A stretch of DNA of 64,000 bases from Pseudomonadales bacterium (lineage in GTDB: Bacteria > Pseudomonadota > Gammaproteobacteria > Pseudomonadales > Ketobacteraceae): contig NZXG01000050.1 in NCBI GenBank assembly GCA_002701845.1, forward strand, positions 124,001-188,000. The letters are read 5' to 3'. Shown piece after piece: positions 53,575 through 63,174 of this stretch. Within the stretch, counting starts at the first letter, position 1, and the number at the start of each line of letters is the position of its first letter. The translations under genes were made by a program, and so were the position numbers. The notes below the pieces were generated by a model. The model did no database searches. It saw nothing but the letters and a program-made list of their open reading frames with translations, and was not told the origin of the DNA.

Positions 53575-56512
53575 AGTCCTCGGTCAGTTCCTGTTTCGCG
53601 TAGCGCCCGGGGGAGAGTTTGGCCAGGGATTCGTAAGTCTTCTGAATCCATTGATCCCAGAACCCTTCCAGGGTGCGCTCGGTATTGGTCTTGAAGATGG
53701 CGATAGCCTTGTCCTCAAACGGATACGCCTGTTCTTCCAGCAGAATGTCGTATTCCTCCAGCGCCAGTTCGTCCAGGCCCTTGGGTCGCTCGCTGTCCAT
53801 AATGCTACGGGCGAACAGGCGGTTCACTTCCCCCAGTTTGTGGTTGGCGGCGGTGGTGAAGTCAATCACCCCGAACTGCACCGTCGTGGTATAAGCCTGG
53901 GTGGCTTTCTGCATCGCGGCTTTTTTCTTGCGCAGACTGGTTTTCAGCGGCTGGGTCAGGCGGATGCTGCGGAAGTCGGCGAACAGGGCGTCGGCCCCGT
54001 GGTAGCTGCCGTAAGCCGCCAGATAACGGGTACGGTCACTTTGTTCCGCGCCGGCGGCTCTGTGAGTGTCCACCAGTTTATTGAGCCAGAAGTAGCGCTT
54101 GTTGCTGTCGCCCAGTTTCTGATACAGCTCGGTAAGCTTGTACTGAGCTTCCATGCGCGGCGCTACCGGCCGTTCATAACCCCAGACAAAATTTTTGTAC
54201 AGCTCCACGGCGCCACTGAGATCGCCGGTCTGCTCCCGCATCTCCGCCGCCTGCAACAGCGCCTCCCGGGCCAGTTCCGGATTGCTGTCCTGGTTCAGGT
54301 TGGCAATGATCAACAGCTCGTCGGCCGCCCGGGCCAGATTGCCGGTTTGCTGATAGGCCATGCTCAGCTTGGCCGGCACGCTGGCGCCCAGTTCATGGCC
54401 CGGGAAACGTTGGCGGAAATCCTCCAGCACGGCGATGGCCCGGTCGTAGTCTTTCAGTTGCAGCAGCAGATTGGCGGCGTCATAGTCGGCATTGGCCCGC
54501 ACCGAGGCATTGGGCACCACGGCGGCCACCCGCAGGTATTCGCCGGCCGCCTCCGCCAGGCGACCTTCCTGTTCCAGCTGTTCACCCTGTTTGTAAATGG
54601 CAGTGGCCAGATTCTCCTCGAAGCGGTTGCGCTGGGCGGGTTTCAGCGTGCGGAATTCCAGCACCTTGCGAATGGCCTGTTCCGCCGCCGCCCAGTCACC
54701 CTTGTCGAACATGCCATTGGCATAAGTGATCCAGGCTTTTTCCCGCAGTGCCTGGGGTGCCGGGGGTACCAGTTCAATGATCAGCTGGGCGGTGACGATG
54801 GCACCTTCGATATCCCCCAATAGCAACTGATCCTCAATCACATTGTCCAGAACCTGAGGCGTGTTCTCGTTGGCCGGGTAGGCCTTGGCGAAACGCAGGG
54901 AGCTGCCGGCCCGTTTGGCAATCCAGCCTCGACGGGTGGGATCATCCGCTGCCAGGGTGTTGAGATATTCCTGGTAGGCCAGCAGGGCAAAATAGGCGGC
55001 CTTTTCCGCATCCGGGTGGGGCGGATAATCGTAAGCCGTGCGCTCGAACTCCTCGATGGCCGGGCGAAAATCCCTGGCGGCAAACAGGGTTTCGCCCAAC
55101 AGCATGTTCATCATTGGGGCGCTTTCATCGTTGGGGAAGGTGGCCAGGAATTCCCGGTACCAGCGGGCGGCGGAGCCATAATCCTGCGGCTGTTTGCTGG
55201 TCTGGGCCAGGGCATGATAATGCTGGGCCAGTTCGATCAGGTGCTGCTTTAGCTCGGCTTCATATTGGGCCCGGGCTTCCGGCGTGGCCCGGGCCCAGAA
55301 AGCGCTGTACACTCCGTACTGATCCACGAACTTTTCCTTGTAGGGCAGCACCAGGCTGGGGAAGCCGCCTTTTTGATAGGTGTCGATCACCCGGGAGGAC
55401 ATGGAGGGCGCCATGGGATGCAGCGGATTCTTCTGCGAGAACATGGCGAAGGTATCCGCCGCATCCTTGAACCGTTCCTGATACAGATACAACTCCGCCA
55501 GCGCGGCATAGACCATGTATTCGTAAATACGATTGCCCTGTTCGCGGAAATAGCGGGCCACGCTCTCCGAACCCTCCAGGTTGGAGAAGGACATACTCAG
55601 TACCCGCAGGGTGTCATCCAGGGTTTTCTGCTGGGTGTCGCTCACCTCCGGCAGGGGCACCGCCTCGATTTTGGTGATGGTGCGCTCCTTGCGCTCTGCC
55701 GCCAGCTCCGCCTCGGTTTTGGGCGGTGGGGTGGGCATGTAGATATCCAGCAGGGTGACGAAGTCCGTCACTGCCAGGTCATAATCCCCCAGCTTGTAGA
55801 GGCTCCAGCCGTGTTTATACAGGGAGTGTTGGTAGAATTCCCGTTCCGGCCCTGCCTGCAGTACATATTGATACGCATCGGCCGCCCCCTGGTATTGTCC
55901 CAGCAGAAATAACTGTTCACCACGACGGAACTGGGCTTCATAGGTGAACTCGCCATCGGGGTACTTGCGCACCAGGGTATTTAGGGTGTCCAGCGCCTGT
56001 TCCGGCTGACCGTTGAGGTCATAGGCCTTGGCCAGCAGGTAATATTCCTCCGACAGATCGCTGCCCGGGGGGGCACTGTCTATCAGTGACTGGTACATGG
56101 CCACGGCATTGTCGTATTGCAGGGCCTCGGCGGCAGCGTCCGGTGAATCCACCTGGGGGGTCTCTTCCAGGCTGGTGATCAGGCGGTCTTCGGTGGCCAC
56201 CATGGTCAGATCCGCCATCCGGCGCAGGGCCAATGCCCGTTGCTCCCGGGTGGAAAACAGGGCGACCGCCTCTTCGTAGGTGGCCAGTACCTGTTCCGGC
56301 GGCACCGGTTCCAGCTGTTGTTGCCGCACCGCGATATCCCGCCCCTTGAGATCCGCCAGGGTGGGGTCGGAACGCCCAGCGCTGTACCCGCCATCGCTGG
56401 AACAGCCGGCCAGCGCCAGTGCCCACAGCAGCGAGCAGGCGGACACAGCAGCAAAAACCTTGCGCCGGTAAATTTGTCTGAACGTTTTACTCACTACGTC
56501 ACAACCTGGCAC
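53555..56512 (-). CDS. large TPR lipoprotein of the envelope-motor cluster
   Basis: The 985-residue protein has a lipoprotein signal (LLWALALAGCSSDGG, cysteine near residue 36) and is made almost wholly of helical TPR-like repeats, for example YLLAKAYDLNGQPEQALDTLNTLV, AADAYQYVLQAG and DYDRAIAVLEDFRQRFPGHELG (parts). Several clear repeats carry the ALDxL-x-YP pattern. It should be anchored to the outer membrane and act as scaffold. The frame starts at GTG 56512; a GTG at 56494 is an alternative. It is the first gene of the cluster. Confidence 0.88.
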   Translation of the reverse strand: MPGCDVVSKTFRQIYRRKVFAAVSACSLLWALALAGCSSDGGYSAGRSDPTLADLKGRDIAVRQQQLEPVPPEQVLATYEEAVALFSTREQRALALRRMADLTMVATEDRLITSLEETPQVDSPDAAAEALQYDNAVAMYQSLIDSAPPGSDLSEEYYLLAKAYDLNGQPEQALDTLNTLVRKYPDGEFTYEAQFRRGEQLFLLGQYQGAADAYQYVLQAGPEREFYQHSLYKHGWSLYKLGDYDLAVTDFVTLLDIYMPTPPPKTEAELAAERKERTITKIEAVPLPEVSDTQQKTLDDTLRVLSMSFSNLEGSESVARYFREQGNRIYEYMVYAALAELYLYQERFKDAADTFAMFSQKNPLHPMAPSMSSRVIDTYQKGGFPSLVLPYKEKFVDQYGVYSAFWARATPEARAQYEAELKQHLIELAQHYHALAQTSKQPQDYGSAARWYREFLATFPNDESAPMMNMLLGETLFAARDFRPAIEEFERTAYDYPPHPDAEKAAYFALLAYQEYLNTLAADDPTRRGWIAKRAGSSLRFAKAYPANENTPQVLDNVIEDQLLLGDIEGAIVTAQLIIELVPPAPQALREKAWITYANGMFDKGDWAAAEQAIRKVLEFRTLKPAQRNRFEENLATAIYKQGEQLEQEGRLAEAAGEYLRVAAVVPNASVRANADYDAANLLLQLKDYDRAIAVLEDFRQRFPGHELGASVPAKLSMAYQQTGNLARAADELLIIANLNQDSNPELAREALLQAAEMREQTGDLSGAVELYKNFVWGYERPVAPRMEAQYKLTELYQKLGDSNKRYFWLNKLVDTHRAAGAEQSDRTRYLAAYGSYHGADALFADFRSIRLTQPLKTSLRKKKAAMQKATQAYTTTVQFGVIDFTTAANHKLGEVNRLFARSIMDSERPKGLDELALEEYDILLEEQAYPFEDKAIAIFKTNTERTLEGFWDQWIQKTYESLAKLSPGRYAKQELTEDYVDEIY

Positions 56513-56736
56513 TTCTTGTTGTTATCTCACAGAAGCGGATATTCCGGTGGGCCAAAGGGTTAGCGCTTTTAATTGTCGCTGCTTTTATAAGTTCTGGCAA
56601 AACACTGACCCCGGAGTATTGTCAAAATTGTGCACCCGTTATCCAAAATCCCGCCTGGCAGGGGGGGAAAGGTCCCGGTGACTGGTTGCAGCCGGGGGCA
56701 AATGGTGCAATCGTACGCAATTCAAAGGCTTATTGT

Positions 56737-57633
56737 TTGAATATAGCAACGTTGCGGGATTCTGACACAGTTTATCTGCTGGATGCCAGTATCTACATTT
56801 TTCGGGCCTGGTTTGGCTATCCGGATCATTACCATGACGCCGCCGGACGGCCGGTCAATGCCGTCTACGGGTATCTGCGCACACTGCTGAGCCTGTTGGA
56901 CCGGCAGCAGCCTGAATTCATGCTGGCGGCGTTTGATGAGAGCCTGTTCCGTGGTTTTCGTCATCAGCTGTATCCCGCCTACAAGGCCAATCGGGCATTG
57001 CCGGACCAGAATCTGGCCTGGCAATTGTTTCTCTGCCGCCGATTGACGGAAAAACTGGGAATCTGTTGTCGGGGTGATGCGATCTATGAAGCGGACGACT
57101 GGCTGGCTCTGGGGGCCGGGGTGGCCCGCGAGCAGGGGTTTCCGCTGGCGGTGATCACCCGGGACAAGGATCTGGCGCCACTGGTGACAGACCGGGATCT
57201 GTTGTGGGACTACGGCGCTGACCGGCAAATGGACCGGGCGGCATTGGAGCAACACTGGCAGGTGCCGGTGGCGGCGATACCGGACCTGCTGGCACTGATG
57301 GGGGACAGCGCCGACAACATTCCCGGAATTGCCGGCGTGGGACGCCAGTCTGCGGTGCAGCTGATCCAGCATTACGGCAGCCTGGAGTCACTCTATGGTA
57401 ACCTGGAACAGGTGGCTCAGTTGCCCGTGCGCGGGGCCACGCGGCTGGCGCGTTTGCTGGAGGGCAGCATGGAGCAGGCGTTGCTGTTTCGGGAGCTGAT
57501 CCGGTTGCGGCCGCCACGGCAGCCACTGACCCTGACCCAGTTGCAAACCCGTGCCTGGGATCCGGAATATCTGCAGGCTTTGCTAAAGGCCCTGGAGCTG
57601 GGTCAACCCTTTCTCAGTCTGGTGAAGAGGTAG
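56737..57633 (+). CDS. 5'-3' exonuclease (Xni / PolA N-terminal domain-like)
   Basis: The protein of about 298 residues matches the flap/5'-nuclease family: VYLLDASIYIFRAWFG, PEFMLAAFDESLFRGFRHQLYPAYKANR, YEADDWLALGAG, VITRDKDLAPLV and LMGDSADNIPGIAGVG with a helix-hairpin-helix. These acidic motifs bind two metals and the 5' end. It is a stand-alone counterpart of the PolA 5' nuclease domain; E. coli Xni (ExoIX) is the nearest named type. The start is uncertain: TTG at 56737 has AAAGG eight bases upstream, while the frame is open from TTG at 56686. Confidence 0.88.
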   Translation: MNIATLRDSDTVYLLDASIYIFRAWFGYPDHYHDAAGRPVNAVYGYLRTLLSLLDRQQPEFMLAAFDESLFRGFRHQLYPAYKANRALPDQNLAWQLFLCRRLTEKLGICCRGDAIYEADDWLALGAGVAREQGFPLAVITRDKDLAPLVTDRDLLWDYGADRQMDRAALEQHWQVPVAAIPDLLALMGDSADNIPGIAGVGRQSAVQLIQHYGSLESLYGNLEQVAQLPVRGATRLARLLEGSMEQALLFRELIRLRPPRQPLTLTQLQTRAWDPEYLQALLKALELGQPFLSLVKR

Positions 57634-57637
57634 CGTG

Positions 57638-58534
57638 ATGTTGCGAGGCGCCACGGCAGAAGCGATTCTAAGCTGGCTCACGGAGTGCCTGGGGCCGGAT
57701 TATCATGGGGCTGACATCCGGGGCTCCGGAGCCGGCTGCATCAATGACACCTACGAAGTCTCCAAAGCCGGGCTGGACTCGGTGTTTATCAAGGTGGGCG
57801 CGCCGGGCCAGTGGGAAATGTATCAGGTGGAAGCGCGGGGCCTGCGACTACTGGCCCGGTGCGACGCGGTGCGGGTGCCGGCGGTACTGGGCTGTACCCA
57901 GTTAATGGATTGTGCAGTGCTGGCGCTGGAGTTTATTCCTCTGCGCTCGCTGCGGGCCGGCCATGAGCGCCGGTTCGGGGCGGCCCTGGCAGAGCTGCAC
58001 GATATCACTGCTGACCAGTTCGGGCTGGATCACAACAATTACATCGGCCGGACCCATCAGATCAACGAGCCTGACCTGGACTGGTGGCACTTTTATCGTC
58101 AGTGCCGCCTGCTGCCTCAACGCAAGCTGGCCCAGGCCCGGGGCATGCGCCAGGGTTTATTGCAGGATCTGGATCAATTGCTGGAACGTCTGCCGGGGCG
58201 GTTGGCAGAGCATCAACCCCGGCCGGCCCTGGTCCATGGCGACCTTTGGAGCGGAAATATGGCGGTGGATTCCGATGGCCGGCCCACGCTGTTCGACCCC
58301 GCCGTTTATTACGGTGACGGCGAAACCGACCTGGCCATGAGCCGAATGTTCGGCGGGCCGGGTCAGGCCTTCTACGATGCCTATCACAGGATCCGCCCGC
58401 CGCTGCCGGATGCGGAGTTGCGCCGGCCGCTGTACGATCTCTATCACTGGCTGAATCACTTCAATATGTTCGGGGTGGGTTATCTGGGGCAGGTGGAGTT
58501 GACCCTGCAGGTATTACTGCGGGAGTTGACCTGA
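57638..58534 (+). CDS. fructosamine kinase family protein
   Basis: The 298-residue protein is in the fructosamine/ketosamine-3-kinase (FN3K) group of the aminoglycoside phosphotransferase fold. It shows GSGAGCINDTYEV (ATP loop), VFIKVGAPGQWEMY, HNNYIGRTHQIN, LVHGDLWSGNMAVD with the catalytic HGD, and LFDPAVYYGDGETDLAMSRMFGG. FN3K enzymes phosphorylate glycated amines so they can be removed. The ATG at 57638 is chosen because AGAGG lies 7 bases upstream. It overlaps nothing and precedes pdxB by two bases. Confidence 0.88.
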   Translation: MLRGATAEAILSWLTECLGPDYHGADIRGSGAGCINDTYEVSKAGLDSVFIKVGAPGQWEMYQVEARGLRLLARCDAVRVPAVLGCTQLMDCAVLALEFIPLRSLRAGHERRFGAALAELHDITADQFGLDHNNYIGRTHQINEPDLDWWHFYRQCRLLPQRKLAQARGMRQGLLQDLDQLLERLPGRLAEHQPRPALVHGDLWSGNMAVDSDGRPTLFDPAVYYGDGETDLAMSRMFGGPGQAFYDAYHRIRPPLPDAELRRPLYDLYHWLNHFNMFGVGYLGQVELTLQVLLRELT

Positions 58535-58536
58535 CC

Positions 58537-59694
58537 GTGAAAATTCTGGTGGATGAAAACATTCCCGTGGCGGAAGCCTGTTTCGGTCAGCTGGGGGAGG
58601 TGGTCCCGGTGTCCGGGCGGCACTTGCGGGCCGCGCAGGTGCGGGACGCCGACGCGTTGATCGTGCGTTCGGTGACGCCGGTGAATGAATCCCTGCTGGC
58701 GGGTTCCCGGATCGGGTTTGTGGGCACCGCCACCATCGGTGTGGATCATATTGATCAGGCTTACCTGGCGGCTCACGGCATCGGCTTCGCCAGCGCCCCC
58801 GGTTGCAATGCCCGCTCGGTGGTGGAGTATGTGGCCGCCGCGCTGATGGAGTTGGAAGCCAGCCGCCGTTTTTCCCTCTCCGGCAAATCCATCGGCATCA
58901 TTGGTGTGGGCAATGTGGGATCGCGCCTGCGGCAACTGTGTGAGGCCCTGGGTCTGCGGGTGCTGGCCTGTGATCCGCCCCTTCAGGCCCGGGGGGAGCC
59001 GGGCCTGGTGAGTGCCGATGAAGCCTGGCAGGCGGATATCGTCTCCCTGCATGTGCCTTACAACCTGAATGGCGTCCACGGCACCCACCATCTGGCGGAT
59101 TATCAGCGCCTGAGCCGGATGCTGCCCGGGGCCGTGCTGATCAATACCGCCCGGGGTCCGGTGGTGGATAACCGGGCTCTGAGCCGGGTGCTGGACGAAC
59201 GCTATGATCTGGCGGTGGTGCTGGACGTGTGGGAGGGGGAACCTTTCGTGAATATGGAGCTGGCCAGTCAGGTGGATATTGCCACCCCCCATATCGCCGG
59301 CTACAGCCATGACGGTAAAGTGCGCGGCACCTGGATGATCTACCAGGCCCTGTGCCGGCACCTGGGCCAGGCCCCGCAAGTAACGGAAACAGACCTGATT
59401 GACCCGGCCCTGACTCTGACGCTGGACCCCTGCGCGGGGACGGCGGACACACCCACCAGCGCCCGGGATCTGATCACCCGCATCTATGATATCCGCGAGG
59501 ACGATCTGGGGCTGAGGGCCAGTCTGCGGTTGCCCCGGGAGCGGCGGGCACAGGCGTTTGACGCCCTGCGACGCCAGTATCGGGTGCGGCGGGAATTCCA
59601 GTCGGTACAGGTGCGGGGCCGGGGCGCCTTACAAACCGCCCTGGGACAAGGCGAGTTTCAGCGCCTGAAAGTACTGGGCCTGCAATTCGACTAG
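58537..59694 (+). CDS. pdxB: erythronate-4-phosphate dehydrogenase PdxB
   Basis: The 385-residue enzyme oxidises 4-phosphoerythronate in vitamin B6 synthesis. It starts MKILVDENIPVAEACFGQLGEV, has the Rossmann motif GIIGVGNVGSRL (about residue 120), LINTARGPVVDN with the catalytic Arg, and HIAGYSHDGKVRGTWMIYQAL, and ends in the PdxB-specific C-terminal domain (about 290-385). The start is GTG at 58537. It follows the fructosamine kinase gene by two bases. Confidence 0.95.
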   Translation: MKILVDENIPVAEACFGQLGEVVPVSGRHLRAAQVRDADALIVRSVTPVNESLLAGSRIGFVGTATIGVDHIDQAYLAAHGIGFASAPGCNARSVVEYVAAALMELEASRRFSLSGKSIGIIGVGNVGSRLRQLCEALGLRVLACDPPLQARGEPGLVSADEAWQADIVSLHVPYNLNGVHGTHHLADYQRLSRMLPGAVLINTARGPVVDNRALSRVLDERYDLAVVLDVWEGEPFVNMELASQVDIATPHIAGYSHDGKVRGTWMIYQALCRHLGQAPQVTETDLIDPALTLTLDPCAGTADTPTSARDLITRIYDIREDDLGLRASLRLPRERRAQAFDALRRQYRVRREFQSVQVRGRGALQTALGQGEFQRLKVLGLQFD

Positions 59695-59724
59695 GCCCTA
59701 AGCATTAGCAGTGAGCGATTTGCC

Positions 59725-60846
59725 ATGACCAACAACATTAAAGTGGGAGTGATTGTCAATCCAGTGGCGGGCCTGGGGGGCGCCGTGGGTCTCAAGGGCA
59801 GTGATGGCGAGACCATCCTGGCGCAAGCCCGGGCCCGGGGCGCCACTCCCCGCGCCGGCCAGCGGGTGGCTCAGTTTCTGGAAGCGCTGCGACCGCTGGC
59901 GGGGCACATTCAATGGTTCTGCTGGGGCGGCCCCATGGGGGAAGACAATCTGCAGCAGGCGGGATTTGCCCATCAGGTGTGCGGCCAGCCGGGCCCCACC
60001 AGCGGCCCCGATGACACCCGTCAGGCGGCGTTGGCGCTGCGGCAGGCGGGGGTGGACCTGATTGTGTTCGCCGGAGGCGACGGCACCGCCCGGGATCTGT
60101 ATCGGGCCCTGGGTACCAGTGTGCCGGTGTTGGGCATCCCGGCGGGGGTTAAGATCCATTCCGGGGTCTATGCGGTCCACGCCCGGGGTGCCGCCGAGAT
60201 CGTCAGCAAAATGATCCACGGCGAGCTGGTCAGCGTCGCGGAAATGGAGGTGCGGGATATTGATGAGGAGGCGTTTCGCGCCGGCCAGGTGCGGGCCTCC
60301 CATTTCGGCGAATTGCTGGTGCCGGCGGAAGAGCGTTATCTGCAACATGTGAAATGCGGCGGCCGGGAAGTGGAGGCCCTGGTGCTGGAGGAAATGGCCG
60401 CCCACCTGATCGAAACCCTGGAGCCGGAGCGGCTGTATATTCTGGGCCCCGGTACCACCACCCAAGCCATAGCCAGGCAGTTGGGGCTGGACAAAACTCT
60501 GCTGGGGGTGGATCTGCTGCTGAATGATGAAATGGTGGCCATGGATGCGACCGAGGGGGACATTCTGCACTGGTTGGCGCGCTACCCGGGGCATATCATT
60601 GTGACCCTGATTGGCGGCCAGGGGCATATTTTCGGCCGGGGCAATCACCAGATCGGGCCGCCGGTGATCCGCCAGGTGGGGCTGGATCAGATCACCATTG
60701 TGGCCACCAAAACCAAACTGAAAGAGCTGGCGGGGCGGCCACTGCTGGTGGATACCTGGGATGCGGAACTGAACCGTGAACTCAGCGGGTTTCTGCCGGT
60801 AATTACCGGTTATGAGGACGCCGTGCTGTACCCGGTGGAAGGCTAA
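59725..60846 (+). CDS. ATP-NAD kinase family protein (AcoX-like)
   Basis: The 373-residue protein has VGVIVNPVAGLGG at the start and the diagnostic GGDGTARD at about residue 118, with GSV-like VLGIPAGVKIHSGVYAV following. This is the NAD-kinase-like superfamily, in the longer AcoX-like branch that is common next to metabolic operons and usually has unknown substrate. The C-terminal QGHIFGRGNHQIGPPVIRQVG segment is conserved in the group. It overlaps the convergent MFS gene by four bases. Canonical NadK activity is not claimed. Confidence 0.85.
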   Translation: MTNNIKVGVIVNPVAGLGGAVGLKGSDGETILAQARARGATPRAGQRVAQFLEALRPLAGHIQWFCWGGPMGEDNLQQAGFAHQVCGQPGPTSGPDDTRQAALALRQAGVDLIVFAGGDGTARDLYRALGTSVPVLGIPAGVKIHSGVYAVHARGAAEIVSKMIHGELVSVAEMEVRDIDEEAFRAGQVRASHFGELLVPAEERYLQHVKCGGREVEALVLEEMAAHLIETLEPERLYILGPGTTTQAIARQLGLDKTLLGVDLLLNDEMVAMDATEGDILHWLARYPGHIIVTLIGGQGHIFGRGNHQIGPPVIRQVGLDQITIVATKTKLKELAGRPLLVDTWDAELNRELSGFLPVITGYEDAVLYPVEG

Positions 60847-62171
60847 ACCGCCGTTACTTCCGGTAATGCCCAGGCACTGAGGGCCGCCAGCCAGGACAGG
60901 CTACCCAGGATAGCGATCAGCCAGAGGATGGCCTGCGGCCCCGCCAGCGACAACGCCGCTCCGGCCAGCAACAACACCAATCCGATAATCGTATTCCCCA
61001 GGGCCACCAATTGGGCGCGGTTGTGGGCCCGTGCCATATCCACCAGATAGGTGGCGCGGCCCAGACGCACGCCGGCATGAGCCAGGTAGAGCACAAAAAT
61101 CACCAAGCCATACCACCAGTTGGAACTCACTATTGGCCAGTGTCGCAGCTGGCCCAGGATGACACAGAACGCCAGTAAGCCGCAGAGAATGCCAGCCATC
61201 ACCAGCACCCGGCGGCTGGAGTGATCCGCCAACCGGCCCCAGATGTTGCCACTGATCAGATTGGCCAGCGCCGCCATCAGTAACAGGGTGCCCAAACCAG
61301 CAAGGTCGCTACCGCCCTGCTGGCGGGCCAGGACCACATAAAACGGCGCCACCAAAGCGGTGCTAAGAAACAGCCCCCGGGTCAGCAGAAACCGTTGAAA
61401 GTGCGGGTCCCGTATAAGTTTGCCGTAATCCTTCAGGGCGGCGTTGGCCCCCCTGGAAGCGGGCGCCGCATCCGGCCACTCCGGCAGAGACCGGTACACC
61501 AGGGCCGCCAGCAGCCAGGCAAACCCCGCCAGCAGCAATACCAGGCCGAGGGCCATCCGGCTGGTATCGCTCAGCCAGCCCAGCATCAGGCTAAGGGCCA
61601 GGGCCATGCCCACCAGCCCCCCCAGCGAGGTGGCAAAACCACTCACCTGACCGCGCCGGCGCCGGTCGATGGTCTTGCCCATGGTGTCCTTGATGACAAT
61701 GGAACAAAGACAGCGGGCCAGACTGAACAGGGCCAGGAGCCCCAGCACCAGGTTGCCGGCGGTGGCTCCCGACCAGGGGCTCAGGGGCACCAGTCCCATG
61801 CCCAGTGCGCTCAGTCCCTGCACCAGACAGCCGGCGCTCCACAGGCCCCCGCGGCGGGGAAAGCGACGGATCCATTGGGCCAGTATGAGTTGCGGTAACA
61901 GGGCCAGGGATTCCCGCACCGGTACCAGCCAGGCAACCAGAAACAAGGGCGCGCCCACGGCACCCAGCAGCCAGGGCAGAATCAGTTTGGCATCCGCCAG
62001 TACATCGCCAGTGCGATTCAGGGTCAGGGCCAGCAGGTGGATACCGATACTCTGGCGCTGGGATCGGTGGGCCTGGGGGGTAATATCCAGCGGCTCTTCG
62101 CCAGCCCGGCCCGATGCCATGAAACGATCATACAGCCAGCCGTAAAAACGCTGCACCGTTGGCTTCCCCAA
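60843..62171 (-). CDS. MFS transporter
   Basis: The 442-residue protein has a cytoplasmic N-terminus of about 65 residues, 12 predicted membrane helices in two six-helix halves, and the between-helix motif GRLADHSSRRVLVMAG after the seventh. The N-terminal part begins MGKPTVQRFYGWLYDRFMASG, longer than usual. Such carriers move small molecules with proton symport or antiport. No specific substrate can be inferred. It ends by overlapping the ATP-NAD kinase family gene tail by four bases. Confidence 0.88.
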   Translation of the reverse strand: MGKPTVQRFYGWLYDRFMASGRAGEEPLDITPQAHRSQRQSIGIHLLALTLNRTGDVLADAKLILPWLLGAVGAPLFLVAWLVPVRESLALLPQLILAQWIRRFPRRGGLWSAGCLVQGLSALGMGLVPLSPWSGATAGNLVLGLLALFSLARCLCSIVIKDTMGKTIDRRRRGQVSGFATSLGGLVGMALALSLMLGWLSDTSRMALGLVLLLAGFAWLLAALVYRSLPEWPDAAPASRGANAALKDYGKLIRDPHFQRFLLTRGLFLSTALVAPFYVVLARQQGGSDLAGLGTLLLMAALANLISGNIWGRLADHSSRRVLVMAGILCGLLAFCVILGQLRHWPIVSSNWWYGLVIFVLYLAHAGVRLGRATYLVDMARAHNRAQLVALGNTIIGLVLLLAGAALSLAGPQAILWLIAILGSLSWLAALSAWALPEVTAV

Positions 62172-62172
62172 T

Positions 62173-62200
62173 TAAAAAAGCCCGCCGGAGTGCGGCGGGC
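62173..62200 (-). terminator. Rho-independent terminator after htpX
   Basis: Read on the minus strand, GCCCGCCG (62200-62193) pairs perfectly with CGGCGGGC (62187-62180) across a 5-base loop and runs into TTTTTT at 62179-62174. The stem is 8 bp and GC-rich. It lies 13 bases past the htpX stop and ends just before the MFS start at 62171. Confidence 0.9.
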
Positions 62201-62213
62201 CTGTTATAAAGAC

Positions 62214-63098
62214 TTAACCTTCGCTGAGGGCGCGGATACGCTCATCCAGCGGTGGGTGGGAAGACAGCAGCTTGGCCATCTTGCCGTTGCGGATGCCAAA
62301 GGCCACCATGGAATCCGGTAGCTGATTGGGCATCTCGGTTTCGGCTTTCAAACGCTGCAGGGCCCGGATCATAGCGCCGCGGCCCGCCAGATCGGCCCCG
62401 GCGGCATCGGCCCGGAATTCCCGCCAGCGGGAGAACCACATAACGATCATGCTGGCCAGAATGCCGAAGATGATATCGAACACAATCACCACCGCGAAAT
62501 GGCCAAAAAAGCCCAGGCCACCTTCACCCTCGTCATTACGGAAGAACTGGTCGATGACAAAGGCGGCGATGCGGGCAAAGAACATCACAAAGGTGTTCAG
62601 AATGCCCTGGATCAGGGTCAGGGTGACCATATCGCCGTTGGCCACGTGGCCAATCTCATGGCCCAGCACCGCCCGCACTTCCTCGCGATCAAAGCGCTGC
62701 AACATGCCGTCGCTCACGGCCACCAGGGCGTCATTCTTGTTCCAGCCGGTGGCGAACGCGTTGGAAGTGGGGGAGGGGAAGATCGCCACTTCCGGCATTT
62801 TGATACCGGCTTTGGTGGCCAGATCGTTTACCGTTTCCAGCAGCCAGCGTTCCGCCGGGTTACGGGGCTGGTCGATCACCTGGGCACGGGTACCCCATTT
62901 GGCCATGCGCTTGGACAGTAACAGGGAGATAAATGAACCGGCGAAACCAAACACCGCACAGAAAATCAGAAGTGCCTGCAGATTCAAACCGGTGCCTTGC
63001 TGTTGCAGGTAACTGGGTACACCCAACACACTCAGGGTAATACTGGCTACCACCAAAACAGCCAGGTTGGTACCAAGGAACAACAGAATGCGTAACAT
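62214..63098 (-). CDS. htpX: membrane zinc protease HtpX
   Basis: The 294-residue protein starts [16 protein letters not shown] (two early membrane helices), has a cytosolic protease domain with HEIGH (about residue 146) for zinc, the third ligand Glu in [15 protein letters not shown], and two further helices (about 165-215). HtpX removes misfolded membrane proteins together with FtsH. The frame is open to 63251, but the ATG at 63098 gives the standard HtpX N-terminus. A near-consensus sigma-32 promoter lies about 40 bases upstream of the start region, and a strong terminator follows. Confidence 0.95.
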   Translation of the reverse strand: MLRILLFLGTNLAVLVVASITLSVLGVPSYLQQQGTGLNLQALLIFCAVFGFAGSFISLLLSKRMAKWGTRAQVIDQPRNPAERWLLETVNDLATKAGIKMPEVAIFPSPTSNAFATGWNKNDALVAVSDGMLQRFDREEVRAVLGHEIGHVANGDMVTLTLIQGILNTFVMFFARIAAFVIDQFFRNDEGEGGLGFFGHFAVVIVFDIIFGILASMIVMWFSRWREFRADAAGADLAGRGAMIRALQRLKAETEMPNQLPDSMVAFGIRNGKMAKLLSSHPPLDERIRALSEG

Positions 63099-63146
63099 GA
63101 TGTTTTGTTTCACCTCGTTCAAAGAAGTTGTCATAACCGAGCTTTT

Positions 63147-63174
63147 ATATCGGGATTGGCTCGAAAATTTCAAG
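63147..63174 (-). promoter_or_regulatory. sigma-32 (RpoH) heat-shock promoter of htpX
   Basis: The minus strand reads CTTGAAA at 63174-63168, then 13 bases, then CCCGATAT at 63154-63147. The RpoH consensus is CTTGAAA-N11-16-CCCCATNT, so the -35 is exact and the -10 has one mismatch. Transcription would begin near 63139, giving a leader of about 40 bases. It fits the known heat-shock control of htpX in E. coli. Confidence 0.8.

Noticed and set aside
56613-56630. Perfect TTGACA hexamer upstream of the motor cluster
   Set aside because: No acceptable -10 hexamer lies 16-18 bases downstream on the minus strand, so I did not call a promoter.
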